From F1-60-MAGs149 sp037133215 (GTDB lineage: Bacteria; Actinomycetota; Thermoleophilia; Gaiellales; F1-60-MAGs149): a stretch of 33,490 nucleotides of DNA. Shown here in pieces: positions 16,125 through 23,747 of the stretch. The translations under genes were made by a program, and so were the position numbers. Every line of letters starts with the position of its first letter. Position 1 is the first letter of the stretch. Location: NCBI GenBank assembly GCA_037133215.1, contig JBAXOM010000005.1, positions 1-33,490 on the forward strand, read 5' to 3'. Below the pieces are notes generated by a model that saw nothing but the letters and a program-made list of their open reading frames with translations, was not told the DNA's origin and made no database searches.

Positions 16125-17660
16125 CTATTCCCACTCGATCGTGCCGGGCGGTTTGGAGGAAATGTCCAGTGCCACCCGGTTGACGCCGTCGACCTCGTTG
16201 ATGATGCGTGTGGAGATGCGCTCAAGCAGGTCGTACGGCAGGCGCGCCCAGTCTGCGGTCATTGCATCCTCGCTCGTGACGGCCCGGATGATGATTGGGT
16301 AGTCGTAGGTGCGGGCGTCGCCCATCACCCCCACGCTCTTGATCGCAGGCAAGACGGCAAAGCTTTGCCAGAGCTGGCGATACCAGTCGGCGGCACGAAT
16401 TTCCTCTTGAAGGACGGCGTCGGCATGACGCAAAATCGAGAGGCGCTCTTCGGTGACGTCGCCGATAATTCGGATGGCAAGCCCTGGTCCCGGGAACGGC
16501 TGGCGCCAGACCATACGATCGGGCATACCAAGTTCGATTCCGACCTGACGAACCTCGTCTTTGAAGAGCAGCCGGAGCGGCTCGCAGAGCTCGAGGTCCA
16601 TGTCGTCTGGGAGTCCCCCCACGTTGTGGTGTGACTTGATCTTGGCCGCAGTTTTCGACCCCGACTCAATGACGTCCGAGTAGAGCGTGCCCTGAACGAG
16701 AAACTTGACGCCTTCGAGTCGCTTGGACTCATCTTCGAAGACCCGAATGAACGTCTCGCCAATGATCTTCCGCTTCTGCTCGGGATCCGTGACCCCGGCC
16801 AGCAGGTCGAGAAACCGACGTTGCGCTTGAACGTGCACGAGAGGCACCTTGTAGTGCGAGCCAAACGTCTCGACGACCTGTTCCGCCTCACCCTCGCGCA
16901 ACATTCCGTGATCGACGAAGACGCAGGTGAGTTGATCGCCGACTGCCCGATGAACGAGTAACGCGGCCACGGCAGAATCGACGCCGCCGGAGAGACCACA
17001 GAGAACCTTCTGATCGCCGACCTGCGCTCGAATCCGTGCGATCTGTTCGTCGATGACGTGCCGTGGCGTCCAGGTGCCATCTTGGCCGCAGACGTCGTAG
17101 GCGAAGCGCTCAAGCATGTCGGTGCCGGCGGGAGTGTGAATCACCTCTGGGTGGAACTGCACGGCATGGAGTCGGCGCTCGACGTTCTCCATCGCAGCGA
17201 TCGGGGCGCCGGGTGTACTGGCGGTGGCGCGGAATCCCTCTGGCAGCTGAGTGACCGAGTCGTTATGGCTCATCCAGCACGAGTGCGCCGGCGGGATGCC
17301 CTTGAACAGCGCCGCGTCCGGCTGGAGCTCGAGTTCGGTCTTGCCAAACTCCCCCGCGCCGGAGCCTCCGACCTCGCCACCGAGAGCCTGTGCCATCGCC
17401 TGCATGCCGTAACAGATGCCGAGCACGGGAATGCCGAGCTCGAAGATCGCAGGGTCCAGCGCTGGTGCCCCGGGCTCGTTGACGCTCGCGGGGCCACCTG
17501 ACAACACGATGCCGACGGGATTTCGCGCCGCAATCTCGGCCACTGGCATGTCGTGCGGTACCAACTCCGACAACACCCGTCGCTCGCGAATGCGACGGGC
17601 AATCAACTGTGCGTATTGTGCCCCGAAGTCGAGGACGATGATCGGTCGGTCAGACGGCAT
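16125..17660 (-). CDS. guaA: GMP synthase (glutamine-hydrolysing)
   Basis: 511 residues with the full GuaA layout. The class I amidotransferase domain has Cys83 in GICYG and the His-Glu pair in QFHPE. The ATP pyrophosphatase domain has the P-loop SGGVDS. The C-terminal dimerisation domain ends in the conserved KPPGTIEWE. It converts XMP to GMP with ATP and glutamine. It starts six bases after guaB3, so XMP synthesis and use are co-transcribed. No strong Shine-Dalgarno sequence is visible, so translational coupling is likely. Confidence 0.97.
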   Translation of the reverse strand: MPSDRPIIVLDFGAQYAQLIARRIRERRVLSELVPHDMPVAEIAARNPVGIVLSGGPASVNEPGAPALDPAIFELGIPVLGICYGMQAMAQALGGEVGGSGAGEFGKTELELQPDAALFKGIPPAHSCWMSHNDSVTQLPEGFRATASTPGAPIAAMENVERRLHAVQFHPEVIHTPAGTDMLERFAYDVCGQDGTWTPRHVIDEQIARIRAQVGDQKVLCGLSGGVDSAVAALLVHRAVGDQLTCVFVDHGMLREGEAEQVVETFGSHYKVPLVHVQAQRRFLDLLAGVTDPEQKRKIIGETFIRVFEDESKRLEGVKFLVQGTLYSDVIESGSKTAAKIKSHHNVGGLPDDMDLELCEPLRLLFKDEVRQVGIELGMPDRMVWRQPFPGPGLAIRIIGDVTEERLSILRHADAVLQEEIRAADWYRQLWQSFAVLPAIKSVGVMGDARTYDYPIIIRAVTSEDAMTADWARLPYDLLERISTRIINEVDGVNRVALDISSKPPGTIEWE

Positions 17661-17666
17661 CGGTGA

Positions 17667-18827
17667 TTAGCGCGACATTCCGATGCCCTGCTCGCGCTGC
17701 AACTTCTTGCCTTCGGTCTGCAGCGACGGTGCCACCATAATCTCCGCCTTCTGGAACTCATGGATTGTCTCGTAGCCCGTCGTGGCCATCGAAGTCCGGA
17801 GGGCGCCCATCAGGTTGAGCGTGCCGTCATTCTCGTTGGCTGGTCCGAGCAAGACCTGCTCGAGCGAAGCAACCTGCGTGGTGCGCACACGCGCACCACG
17901 CGGCAACGTGGCGTGGAACGTGGCCATTCCCCAATGGGTGCCCCGACCAGGCGCCTCGAAGGCGCGAGCAAGCGGCGAGCCGATCATCACGGAGTCGGCA
18001 CCGCAGGCGATCGCCTTAGCGATATCGCCACCGGTACGCATACCACCGTCGGCAATCACGTTGACGTACTGGCCCGTCTCCAAAAGATGTTGGACACGTG
18101 CAGCCGAGGCATCGGCGATCGCGGTCGCCTGCGGCACACCCACGCCCAGCACGCCGCGTGTGGTGCAGGCGGCGCCCGGACCGACACCGACGAGGACGCC
18201 GGCAGCACCGGTGCGCATCAGGTGCAAGGCCGTCTGGTAGCTGGCGCAACCGCCAACGACGCACGGAATGCCAACGTTGGCGATAAATTCCTTGAGATTG
18301 AGTGGCTCGACGCTGCGCGAGACATGCTCGGCGGAGACCACGGTGCCCTGGATCACGAGCACATCGAGGCCAGCGGCAACGATCGCTTCCCAATGGTCGC
18401 GGACACGCTGGGGGGTCAGAGAGGCGGCGGTAATGACACCAGCGGCCTTGACCTCCTTGACGCGTTGCGCCATTAGGTCGAGATCGAGCGGCTGCTCGTA
18501 GATCTCCTGCATGCGCTTGGTTGCCGTCTCGGGCGGGAGCGTGGCGATCTCTTCGAGCATCGCGTCGGCGTCTGCGTAGCGACCCCAAAGACCCTCGAGG
18601 TTGAGGACACCAAGACCACCCAGCTTGCCGATCTCGATTGCGGTGGCAGGCGAGACGACACCGTCCATGGCGGAGGCTAGCAGCGGCAATTCAATCAGAT
18701 AGGGACCGAGCTTCCAACCGATATCCACATCCTCGGCGTCGCGTGTGCGCCTCGAAGGCACGATGGCAATGTCGTCAAACCCGTAGGCGCGTCGCGCCTT
18801 TTTTCCCCGTCCGATTTCGATTTCCAC
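17667..18827 (-). CDS. guaB3: GuaB3-type IMP dehydrogenase-family protein
   Basis: 386 residues, a TIM barrel without the two CBS domains that interrupt ordinary IMP dehydrogenase. The N-terminus IEIGRGKKARRAYGFDDI matches the actinobacterial GuaB3 group. The catalytic loop GVGPGAACTTRGVLGVGVPQ keeps the nucleophilic cysteine (C211), and IADGGMRTGGDIAKAIACGAD is the phosphate-binding region. The group is known in actinobacteria and cyanobacteria; whether this one makes XMP from IMP or has another role cannot be settled here. It is immediately upstream of guaA, supporting a role in GMP synthesis. No ordinary guaB lies in the window. The start GTG has AAAGGA about 13 bases upstream, a long spacing. 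Confidence 0.9.
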   Translation of the reverse strand: MEIEIGRGKKARRAYGFDDIAIVPSRRTRDAEDVDIGWKLGPYLIELPLLASAMDGVVSPATAIEIGKLGGLGVLNLEGLWGRYADADAMLEEIATLPPETATKRMQEIYEQPLDLDLMAQRVKEVKAAGVITAASLTPQRVRDHWEAIVAAGLDVLVIQGTVVSAEHVSRSVEPLNLKEFIANVGIPCVVGGCASYQTALHLMRTGAAGVLVGVGPGAACTTRGVLGVGVPQATAIADASAARVQHLLETGQYVNVIADGGMRTGGDIAKAIACGADSVMIGSPLARAFEAPGRGTHWGMATFHATLPRGARVRTTQVASLEQVLLGPANENDGTLNLMGALRTSMATTGYETIHEFQKAEIMVAPSLQTEGKKLQREQGIGMSR

Positions 18828-18853
18828 CGCGTTGATCGTGTCCTTTCGGCGGC

Positions 18854-18873
18854 GTGACGCCCGCGGGAGTCAC
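18854..18873. promoter_or_regulatory. 20-bp near-perfect palindrome in guaB3 leader
   Basis: GTGAC and GTCAC flank GCCCGCGGGA; only one of the ten base pairs is mismatched. It lies 27-46 bases before the guaB3 start, downstream of a possible -10 (TAGTGT, minus strand, 18905-18910). It suits a dimeric repressor site or an mRNA hairpin. Confidence 0.45.
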
Positions 18874-18964
18874 GATCGCGCTGAGTAGGTGCTGCCTGCT
18901 CTGCACACTAGTCGCGGCTTCGGACGGCGGGGCTATACGCGGCGATTTGGTCGGTCTGTCGCGG

Positions 18965-19912
18965 CTAACGCAACGACAGTTCGCGGAACGTCGTATTCGC
19001 AAGTTGTCGCTTGACCTCGCGGAGATCAAAGCGGGCTGCGCCGGCGACCAATGTGCTCGCCGTGCCGCAAGCGACACCGTAGAGAAGGCCTTCCTCAGCC
19101 GAACCACCACGCATGCGGGAGCTGAGATATCCAGCCAACAAGACGTCGCCAGCGCCGACCGTGCTGAGCACCTCAACGCGAGGAGCCTGGACCTGGTACC
19201 GACGCGTCTGGCCACCTTCGCGAAGCAAGGCAGCGACCCCGGTCTCGGTGGTGATTAGCACGTTGCGGACGCCCATATCCGCGATCTCGTCGAGTGCCGC
19301 AACCACGTCGCTCTCGCCGCCGAACTCGTGACCGACCAGGTCCTCGGCCTCGCGCTGGTTCGGGGCAACCAAATAGGGTTCAGCGCCGACGCCTTGGCGC
19401 AGTGGCTCTCCCTCGGAGTCGAGGATCAGATGCGTGCCACTTTTACGCAGGCGCTTAATCGCTTCGCCGTACCAACCTTCTGACACGTCGCGTGGTAATG
19501 AGCCGGCCAGCACAACGGCGTAGGCGTCGCGCGCGACGTACTCGAGTCGATCGAGCAACGCCTCGAGTTCCTGGACCGTGACGCTGGGGCCATTTTCGAT
19601 GATTTCGGTCTGCCGGCCACTGGTGGGATCGATCAACACCGTCGAGCTGCGGGATTCGCCGGCGATAGAGACGAAGTCGCTGAGAATGCCCTCGGCTGCG
19701 AGTTCGCGCAAGATGCGAGAACCGGTCTCGCCGCCAACCAAGCCCGTGGCAATCACTGGCTCTTGCAGGACCCGCAACGCGCGCGCAACGTTGATGCCCT
19801 TGCCTCCCGGTGCGACGAGTCCTTGCGCACCGCGATGGCGCATGCCGAGTTGCATGCTCGGGACCTGAATCGTTTTGTCGAGCGCGGCGTTCGGTGTGAC
19901 GGTGATAATCAT
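18965..19912 (-). CDS. PfkB-family sugar-phosphate kinase (1-phosphofructokinase-like)
   Basis: 315 residues of the ribokinase/PfkB superfamily. The N-terminal ITVTPNAALDKTI and PGGKGINVARAL motifs are those of 1-phosphofructokinase, tagatose-6-phosphate kinase and bacterial Pfk-2. The catalytic anion-hole motif is TVGAGD with D256. It phosphorylates a sugar phosphate with ATP, most likely fructose-1-phosphate, but no fructose PTS genes are nearby, so the substrate is open. A TACGCT box lies ten bases before the ATG. It stands between the LysM gene and guaB3 with 137 bases of non-coding DNA below it. Confidence 0.85.
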   Translation of the reverse strand: MIITVTPNAALDKTIQVPSMQLGMRHRGAQGLVAPGGKGINVARALRVLQEPVIATGLVGGETGSRILRELAAEGILSDFVSIAGESRSSTVLIDPTSGRQTEIIENGPSVTVQELEALLDRLEYVARDAYAVVLAGSLPRDVSEGWYGEAIKRLRKSGTHLILDSEGEPLRQGVGAEPYLVAPNQREAEDLVGHEFGGESDVVAALDEIADMGVRNVLITTETGVAALLREGGQTRRYQVQAPRVEVLSTVGAGDVLLAGYLSSRMRGGSAEEGLLYGVACGTASTLVAGAARFDLREVKRQLANTTFRELSLR

Positions 19913-19939
19913 GCAGGGTGGGAGCGTAGTGGTTTCGCG

Positions 19940-20257
19940 CTAACGAAGTCGGATCTTCGTGCGAACGGCCAGCGCCATTGGGTTGACGTTGGGATTGAGT
20001 TGAATGATGTAGTCGGTTGTGACTCCGTAGCGATCTGCGATTGCGGAGAGTGTGTCGCCTTCACGGATGGTGTAGTGAGCGGGTACCGATGCATCCACCG
20101 TGATCGTTGGCGTCGACGCGGCTGGCCCTGGTTCGCCAGCTCTGCCGTCTGGCATGTCGAGCGCTCCGCGCACGACAAACAACGCGATCGCAAACACCGC
20201 CACCAACGCGAGCGGCGCGAGAATCGTCCAGACGGAGAACTGGCGCTCTTCTGCCAT
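19940..20257 (-). CDS. membrane-anchored LysM domain protein
   Basis: About 105 residues. One N-terminal hydrophobic helix (about 10-30, ILAPLALVAVFAIALFVV) is followed by a Pro/Ala linker and one C-terminal LysM domain (HYTIREGDTLSAIADRYGV...IIQLNPNVN). LysM binds GlcNAc-containing glycans such as peptidoglycan, so it is probably an envelope protein. ATGs at 20266 and 20257 are possible. TACGAT seven bases before 20257 supports that start. It follows pyrF by about 30 bases. Confidence 0.85.
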   Translation of the reverse strand: MAEERQFSVWTILAPLALVAVFAIALFVVRGALDMPDGRAGEPGPAASTPTITVDASVPAHYTIREGDTLSAIADRYGVTTDYIIQLNPNVNPMALAVRTKIRLR

Positions 20258-20264
20258 GGCACTC

Positions 20265-20270
20265 ATCGTA
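20265..20270 (-). promoter_or_regulatory. -10 box for leaderless LysM gene
   Basis: TACGAT on the minus strand, then GAGTGCC (7 nt), then ATG 20257. It overlaps the alternative ATG at 20266. Confidence 0.4.
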
Positions 20271-20286
20271 CCGGTGGGGTATGGGG

Positions 20287-21180
20287 TTAGCGAATGATCG
20301 TGGTGATGGCTTGGTGATGGGTTCGAGCGGCCTCGGCCACCGCCGCCTGCCACGGACGATCCGTTTCGCGCCAGGCCTCGCTGACTGAGCGGGCCGCGAC
20401 GACGAGTCCACCAGCGGCGTGCCGTTCGAAGGCAGGGGCAAGGTCCTCAATGCGTCCACCCTGTGCGCCAACTCCGGGCAGGAGCAACGGAGCAGTCGGC
20501 ATCCGGTCGCGCGCAGCACGGACCACTGCCGGTGCAGTGGCGCCGATCACGGCACCGACGGAGGCGACACCGCTTGGGCCGGTGCGCTCGGCACCCCAGG
20601 CTGCGATCCAGTCCGCGACACGTTCCCAGACCTGTCCCCCGCCCGCCAGCTCTTGTTCCTCGAGTGCGGCCGCACCAGGGTTTGAGGTGCGGGCCAAGAT
20701 AAAGAGTCCCGCACCCATTCGATCGGCCACGGCGAGAAAGGGCTCGACGGTGTCTGGGCCCATGTAGGCGTTGATCGTGACGGCATCGGCCAATGGTTCG
20801 GTCTCGCCCGGACGAAGTCCAATCCATGCTTCGGCATAGGCCGTGGCGGTGCTGGCGATATCGCCGCGCTTGGCGTCGGCAATAATCAACAACCCTTGCT
20901 CGCGAGCGGCGGCACAGACTGCGTCGAGTGCGCTGAGCCCGTAGCCACCGTAGAGCTCAAACAGAGCAACTTGCGGCTTGATCGCCACGCAGTAGGGAGC
21001 GACCGCCTCGACCAGGGCCACGGAATAGCGCTCGACGGCTCGGGCGTGTCCGGACCGCGAATCGGCGAGTCCGCGGGTTACCTCACTGGGAAACGGCCCG
21101 CGGGGGTCGATTCCGACACAGAGCGAACTTCCGGTCGTCTTTACCTGTGTGGCGAGTCGCTCGCCAAACGCCTGTCGCAT
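20287..21180 (-). CDS. pyrF: orotidine 5'-phosphate decarboxylase, type 2
   Basis: About 297 residues, the longer type-2 PyrF seen in actinobacteria. LCVGIDPRG opens the barrel. The catalytic DxKxxD motif is ADAKRGD (D92, K94, D97). NAYMGPDTVEPFL and LLPGVGAQGG form the phosphate-binding end. It decarboxylates OMP to UMP. The ATG at 21180 has AAGGA about six bases upstream, which decides the start over the longer frame to 21240. pyrE lies 650 bases upstream, with HU between them. Confidence 0.95.
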   Translation of the reverse strand: MRQAFGERLATQVKTTGSSLCVGIDPRGPFPSEVTRGLADSRSGHARAVERYSVALVEAVAPYCVAIKPQVALFELYGGYGLSALDAVCAAAREQGLLIIADAKRGDIASTATAYAEAWIGLRPGETEPLADAVTINAYMGPDTVEPFLAVADRMGAGLFILARTSNPGAAALEEQELAGGGQVWERVADWIAAWGAERTGPSGVASVGAVIGATAPAVVRAARDRMPTAPLLLPGVGAQGGRIEDLAPAFERHAAGGLVVAARSVSEAWRETDRPWQAAVAEAARTHHQAITTIIR

Positions 21181-21204
21181 GGAAGTTCCTTCCCAGAAAA
21201 GCAC

Positions 21205-21239
21205 TGTGGCCGCCCCTCTCTGAGAGAGGAACGGCCACA
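21205..21239 (-). terminator. strong hairpin between HU and pyrF
   Basis: TGTGGCCG (21205-21212) pairs perfectly with CGGCCACA (21232-21239), and inside it CCTCTC pairs with GAGAGG. On the minus strand it is followed by GTGCTTTTC, a short T-run, so it may end the HU transcript or attenuate read-through into pyrF. Confidence 0.6.
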
Positions 21240-21251
21240 TAGCCTAACCAG

Positions 21252-21267
21252 CCGCGGCGAACCGCGG
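21252..21267 (-). terminator. UUCG-loop hairpin just after HU stop
   Basis: On the minus strand CCGCGG-TTCG-CCGCGG forms a six-pair GC stem closed by a UUCG loop, 11 bases after the hup stop. No T-run follows it; it could stabilise the HU mRNA 3' end or act with the second hairpin. Confidence 0.5.
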
Positions 21268-21278
21268 TGTTTGCGGCA

Positions 21279-21557
21279 TCAGCCGCCCTTGACACTTGCC
21301 TTCAGCTGCGAACCGGCCGAGAACTTCGGCACCTTCGTCGCTGCAATCTGAACCTTCTCGCCGGTGCGAGGGTTCACGCCCATGCGAGCTGCGCGCGCCT
21401 GAACGGTGAACTTACCGAAACCGGTGAAGACCACGTCGCCGCCGCGCTTGAGCGTGCCGGTGATGGTGTCGAGCATCGCGTCAACAGCGGCGCCAGCGTC
21501 CTTCTTGCTGAGACCCGTCTGCTCTGCGATCTGATCGATGAACTCTGCCTTCGTCAT
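21279..21557 (-). CDS. hup: DNA-binding protein HU
   Basis: 92 residues. MTKAEFIDQIAEQTGLSKKDA starts the helical dimerisation domain. GDVVFTGFGKF leads to the beta-arm with RARMGVNPRTG-type residues (ARAARMGVNPRTGEKVQI), and KVPKFSAGSQLK closes it. It bends and compacts DNA as a dimer. There is none of the lysine/alanine tail found on mycobacterial and streptomycete HupB/HupS. GGAGGT four bases before ATG 21557 is a strong ribosome site and fixes the start. TACGTT (21589-21594, minus strand) is a possible -10. Confidence 0.96.
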   Translation of the reverse strand: MTKAEFIDQIAEQTGLSKKDAGAAVDAMLDTITGTLKRGGDVVFTGFGKFTVQARAARMGVNPRTGEKVQIAATKVPKFSAGSQLKASVKGG

Positions 21558-21831
21558 AGTGACCTCCAAGACGTTTGTGAACGAGTGGAACGTACCAACC
21601 CGATCGGACGGACTTTCGCTCAACGATGCGGGATCGCGCCGATTGGTGCTCCCTTTGCCCACAGAGATCGGCGGGAACGGCATCGTCCGAGTCTTGACGG
21701 CTTCGCCTCAGGGTCGCCCCAAAATGGCTCAGCTATGGGAAATAAGCGCACAAACGTGCGTGACGCGTCTCCCTGTCAGCCCAGCACGGTTGACCAACTT
21801 TCGCTCTGCTAAGCCGAAAAGAAACGCCGCT
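21558..21831. other. 274-bp non-coding region between pyrE and hup
   Basis: This is the longest stretch without a gene. It should hold the hup promoter (possible -10 TACGTT at 21589-21594). It also has a weak hairpin after pyrE (CGCAC/GTGCG, 21747-21760) followed on the minus strand by a T-rich tract. The 10-mer ACTTTCGCTC occurs twice in direct orientation (21612-21621 and 21797-21806). I see no convincing coding frame or RNA gene. Confidence 0.5.
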
Positions 21832-22359
21832 CTAGCGTCCGAGTCGGAGGGCGTCTGCGTCGAGCAACCGCTCGAGTCGAACGCCCATCTCGGCCATCGC
21901 CTCCGCGCCGCCCTCACCACGGTCGACAACGCAAATGACGGTGTCACAGACGAGTCCAGCCTGGCGCAACGCACGTACGGCGTCGAGCGCGGCGCCGCCC
22001 GAGGTGACGACGTCTTCGACCACAACGACACGCTCACCTTCCTCGCAGATGCCCTCAAGACGGTTCGACGTTCCGTAGTCCTTAGCCTCGCGACGCACGA
22101 TCAAAAACGGTAGGTTGGCCGCCATGCTGGCGGCTGCTGCCAGCGCCACGGCACCGAGCTCTGGGCCGGCGATTCGCTGGGCGGTCGGCTCGACCTCGGC
22201 GATGCGCTGTGCGAGCAGATCGCCGATCTCGCGTAGCAGTGCCGGCTGTGTTTCAAACCGGTACTTGTCGAGGTAGAACGAACTGCGTCGTCCCGAGCGC
22301 AACACGAAATCGCCCTCGAGATAGGCGACGGCACGAATCCGGTCGGCGAGATCTTGCAT
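21832..22359 (-). CDS. pyrE: orotate phosphoribosyltransferase
   Basis: 175 residues. The type I phosphoribosyltransferase PRPP loop is VVVVEDVVTSGGAAL, preceded by RREAKDYGTSNRLEG. The N-terminal FVLRSGRRSSFYLDKYRF segment binds orotate. It makes OMP from orotate and PRPP, the substrate of PyrF. GGAGG (22366-22370) six bases before the ATG at 22359 favours it over the TTG at 22362. The ATG overlaps the upstream stop by one base (TGATG). Confidence 0.95.
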   Translation of the reverse strand: MQDLADRIRAVAYLEGDFVLRSGRRSSFYLDKYRFETQPALLREIGDLLAQRIAEVEPTAQRIAGPELGAVALAAAASMAANLPFLIVRREAKDYGTSNRLEGICEEGERVVVVEDVVTSGGAALDAVRALRQAGLVCDTVICVVDRGEGGAEAMAEMGVRLERLLDADALRLGR

Positions 22360-22562
22360 CAACTACCTCCTACGAGCAGGCGGGCAGCCCGCATTAGTCC
22401 GTCAATTTCGGGTGCCTGGTGATCCAGGGAGAGCATCGAACCATCATCGAAATAGAGATCGGCACGAACAGCCGTGTTCGCACTGCGTCGACGCAGCACG
22501 ACGAATGCCCCAACTGTGGCACCGGCAGCCAGCACAGCCCCAACCAGCCTACCCGCGCGCAT
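22359..22562 (-). CDS. small single-helix hypothetical protein
   Basis: I do not recognise this 67-residue protein. One hydrophobic helix (about 5-23, RLVGAVLAAGATVGAFVVL) is followed by a basic stop-transfer RRR and a short soluble part containing ADLYFDDGSMLSLD. The strong GGAGG five bases before the ATG at 22562, inside the end of the roadblock-like gene, and the TGATG coupling to pyrE show it is a genuine translated gene. It is probably a membrane-anchored accessory protein of unknown role. Confidence 0.72.
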   Translation of the reverse strand: MRAGRLVGAVLAAGATVGAFVVLRRRSANTAVRADLYFDDGSMLSLDHQAPEIDGLMRAARLLVGGS

Positions 22563-22890
22563 CGGAGCCTCCGATGAGGTTACGAAGAGTCTCTCGCAGG
22601 TCGTAGAAGACGAGCCCGGCGGTGACGTCTCTATCGGTCACGGCGATCGCCGACAATCCCCGCTCGCGAACCCCGAAGATACCCGCATCCGGGAGGCCGA
22701 CTTCACACTGACTGACGGGCGGCCGCCCAAGCTGACGTGCGGCCGCATCGGCGGCAGCCCAGAAGGCAGCGCTGTCAGCACCAACCGAACCCAGCTCGGC
22801 GAGCACGTGGCCATCACGATCCATAAGAGCCACGCTTCGCAGGTGCGTCGAAACGTCGAGCAATTCGGCGAGAGCAGCGTCGGCGGTCAT
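22549..22890 (-). CDS. roadblock/LC7-like small protein
   Basis: About 113 residues. The pattern ALAELLDVSTHLRSVALMDRDGHVLAE, then a helical middle (AAFWAAADAAARQLGR), then strands (CEVGLPDAGIFGV, LSAIAVTDRDVTAGLVFYDL) and a last helix (LRETLRNLIGG) matches the alpha/beta order of roadblock/LC7 (MglB-like) domains. In bacteria these often regulate small GTPases or act as dimeric scaffolds; no MglA-like GTPase is in the window. GGAAGG four bases before ATG 22890 sets the start, which overlaps the upstream stop (ATGA). The assignment comes from pattern only. Confidence 0.62.
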   Translation of the reverse strand: MTADAALAELLDVSTHLRSVALMDRDGHVLAELGSVGADSAAFWAAADAAARQLGRPPVSQCEVGLPDAGIFGVRERGLSAIAVTDRDVTAGLVFYDLRETLRNLIGGSDARG

Positions 22891-23747
22891 GGGGCCTTCC
22901 ATGGCGCGGACGGTAGCACGCTGGCGCGAGACGGTTGTGGTGTGTCGTCAGCGTCGCTGACCCGCAGACGGACACTGACCACAAGATTTGGAAGTGCAGC
23001 CTTGATCGTGCTCTCGAGCGCCGTGCGGACGCCGACTGCACGCTCGGGCGACACCCGCTGACGGAGCCGCGCCTCAACGGACAGGTACTCGGCGCCACCC
23101 GTGCCGCGAATGACGATCCGCCGAAAACCAATCACCTCGGGTGGCCCGTGCGCGATTGCAGCCTCGACGGCTCGTGTCTCGTCTGTGGTCGGAACGCGAC
23201 GCAGCCCAGCGCCGCCTGGACGGGCCAGCGCAACTCCCTCCAAGACAGCCAAGAGACCGAACGTCACGGCTACGACGGTGTCGACGGCGGGAAGCACATA
23301 GGCTCCGATCAGGACTCCGACGGCGAGCGTGAGTCCGACCGCAGAGCCACGTAGCAGCGTGGTCCGCTCAGACCGGAGAATCGGAATTTCGAGGTCAGCC
23401 CGCCAGAGGGCACCGAGAGGAGCCAAGAGCGCAAGCGACGCGAGGCCGCCAGCGAGCGCGACGTAGACCCAGCGGTCGGGGAGCGAAAAGCCGGCACTGA
23501 AGGCGGCGATCACTGAGATCGTCCCGAGTATCAACGCAGCGATCGCGGCTGCGAAGCGTCCGGCGACACGCCGCTGGGGGTTTCGACTCCGCGTCGGTGG
23601 ATCTGCAACCGCTGCGAGCAGCAACGTGGTGATCAGCGCTGCGGCGGCGAGGGCACTGGCAGACTCAACGAGAACTGATGTCAGCAGCAAGAGCAGCCCG
23701 GCCGCCGCAAACACAACCGGGAGACCAGCCTGGGCGACGCGATTCAT
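22887..23747 (-). CDS. CDF-like six-helix membrane protein, metal ligands absent
   Basis: 286 residues. Six hydrophobic helices fall at about 8-26, 30-47, 63-84, 91-114, 132-153 and 155-172. A soluble C-terminal domain (about 190-272) has the alpha/beta rhythm of the cation-diffusion-facilitator dimer domain: PEVIGFRRIVIRGTGGAEYLSVEARLRQ, SPERAVGVRTALESTIKAALP, VVSVRLRV. In true CDF exporters helices 2 and 5 carry HxxxD or DxxxD zinc ligands; here helix 2 reads SASALAAAALITTLLLA and helix 5 GSAVGLTLAVGVLIG, with none. It may be a degenerate paralogue or an unrelated fold with a similar tail. It overlaps rdgB and the roadblock-like gene. Confidence 0.6.
   Translation of the reverse strand: MNRVAQAGLPVVFAAAGLLLLLTSVLVESASALAAAALITTLLLAAVADPPTRSRNPQRRVAGRFAAAIAALILGTISVIAAFSAGFSLPDRWVYVALAGGLASLALLAPLGALWRADLEIPILRSERTTLLRGSAVGLTLAVGVLIGAYVLPAVDTVVAVTFGLLAVLEGVALARPGGAGLRRVPTTDETRAVEAAIAHGPPEVIGFRRIVIRGTGGAEYLSVEARLRQRVSPERAVGVRTALESTIKAALPNLVVSVRLRVSDADDTPQPSRASVLPSAPWKAP

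Noticed and set aside
15298..16302. 334-codon plus-strand frame opposite the deacetylase
   Set aside because: Antisense to an intact NodB domain, extends into guaA antisense, no start signal.
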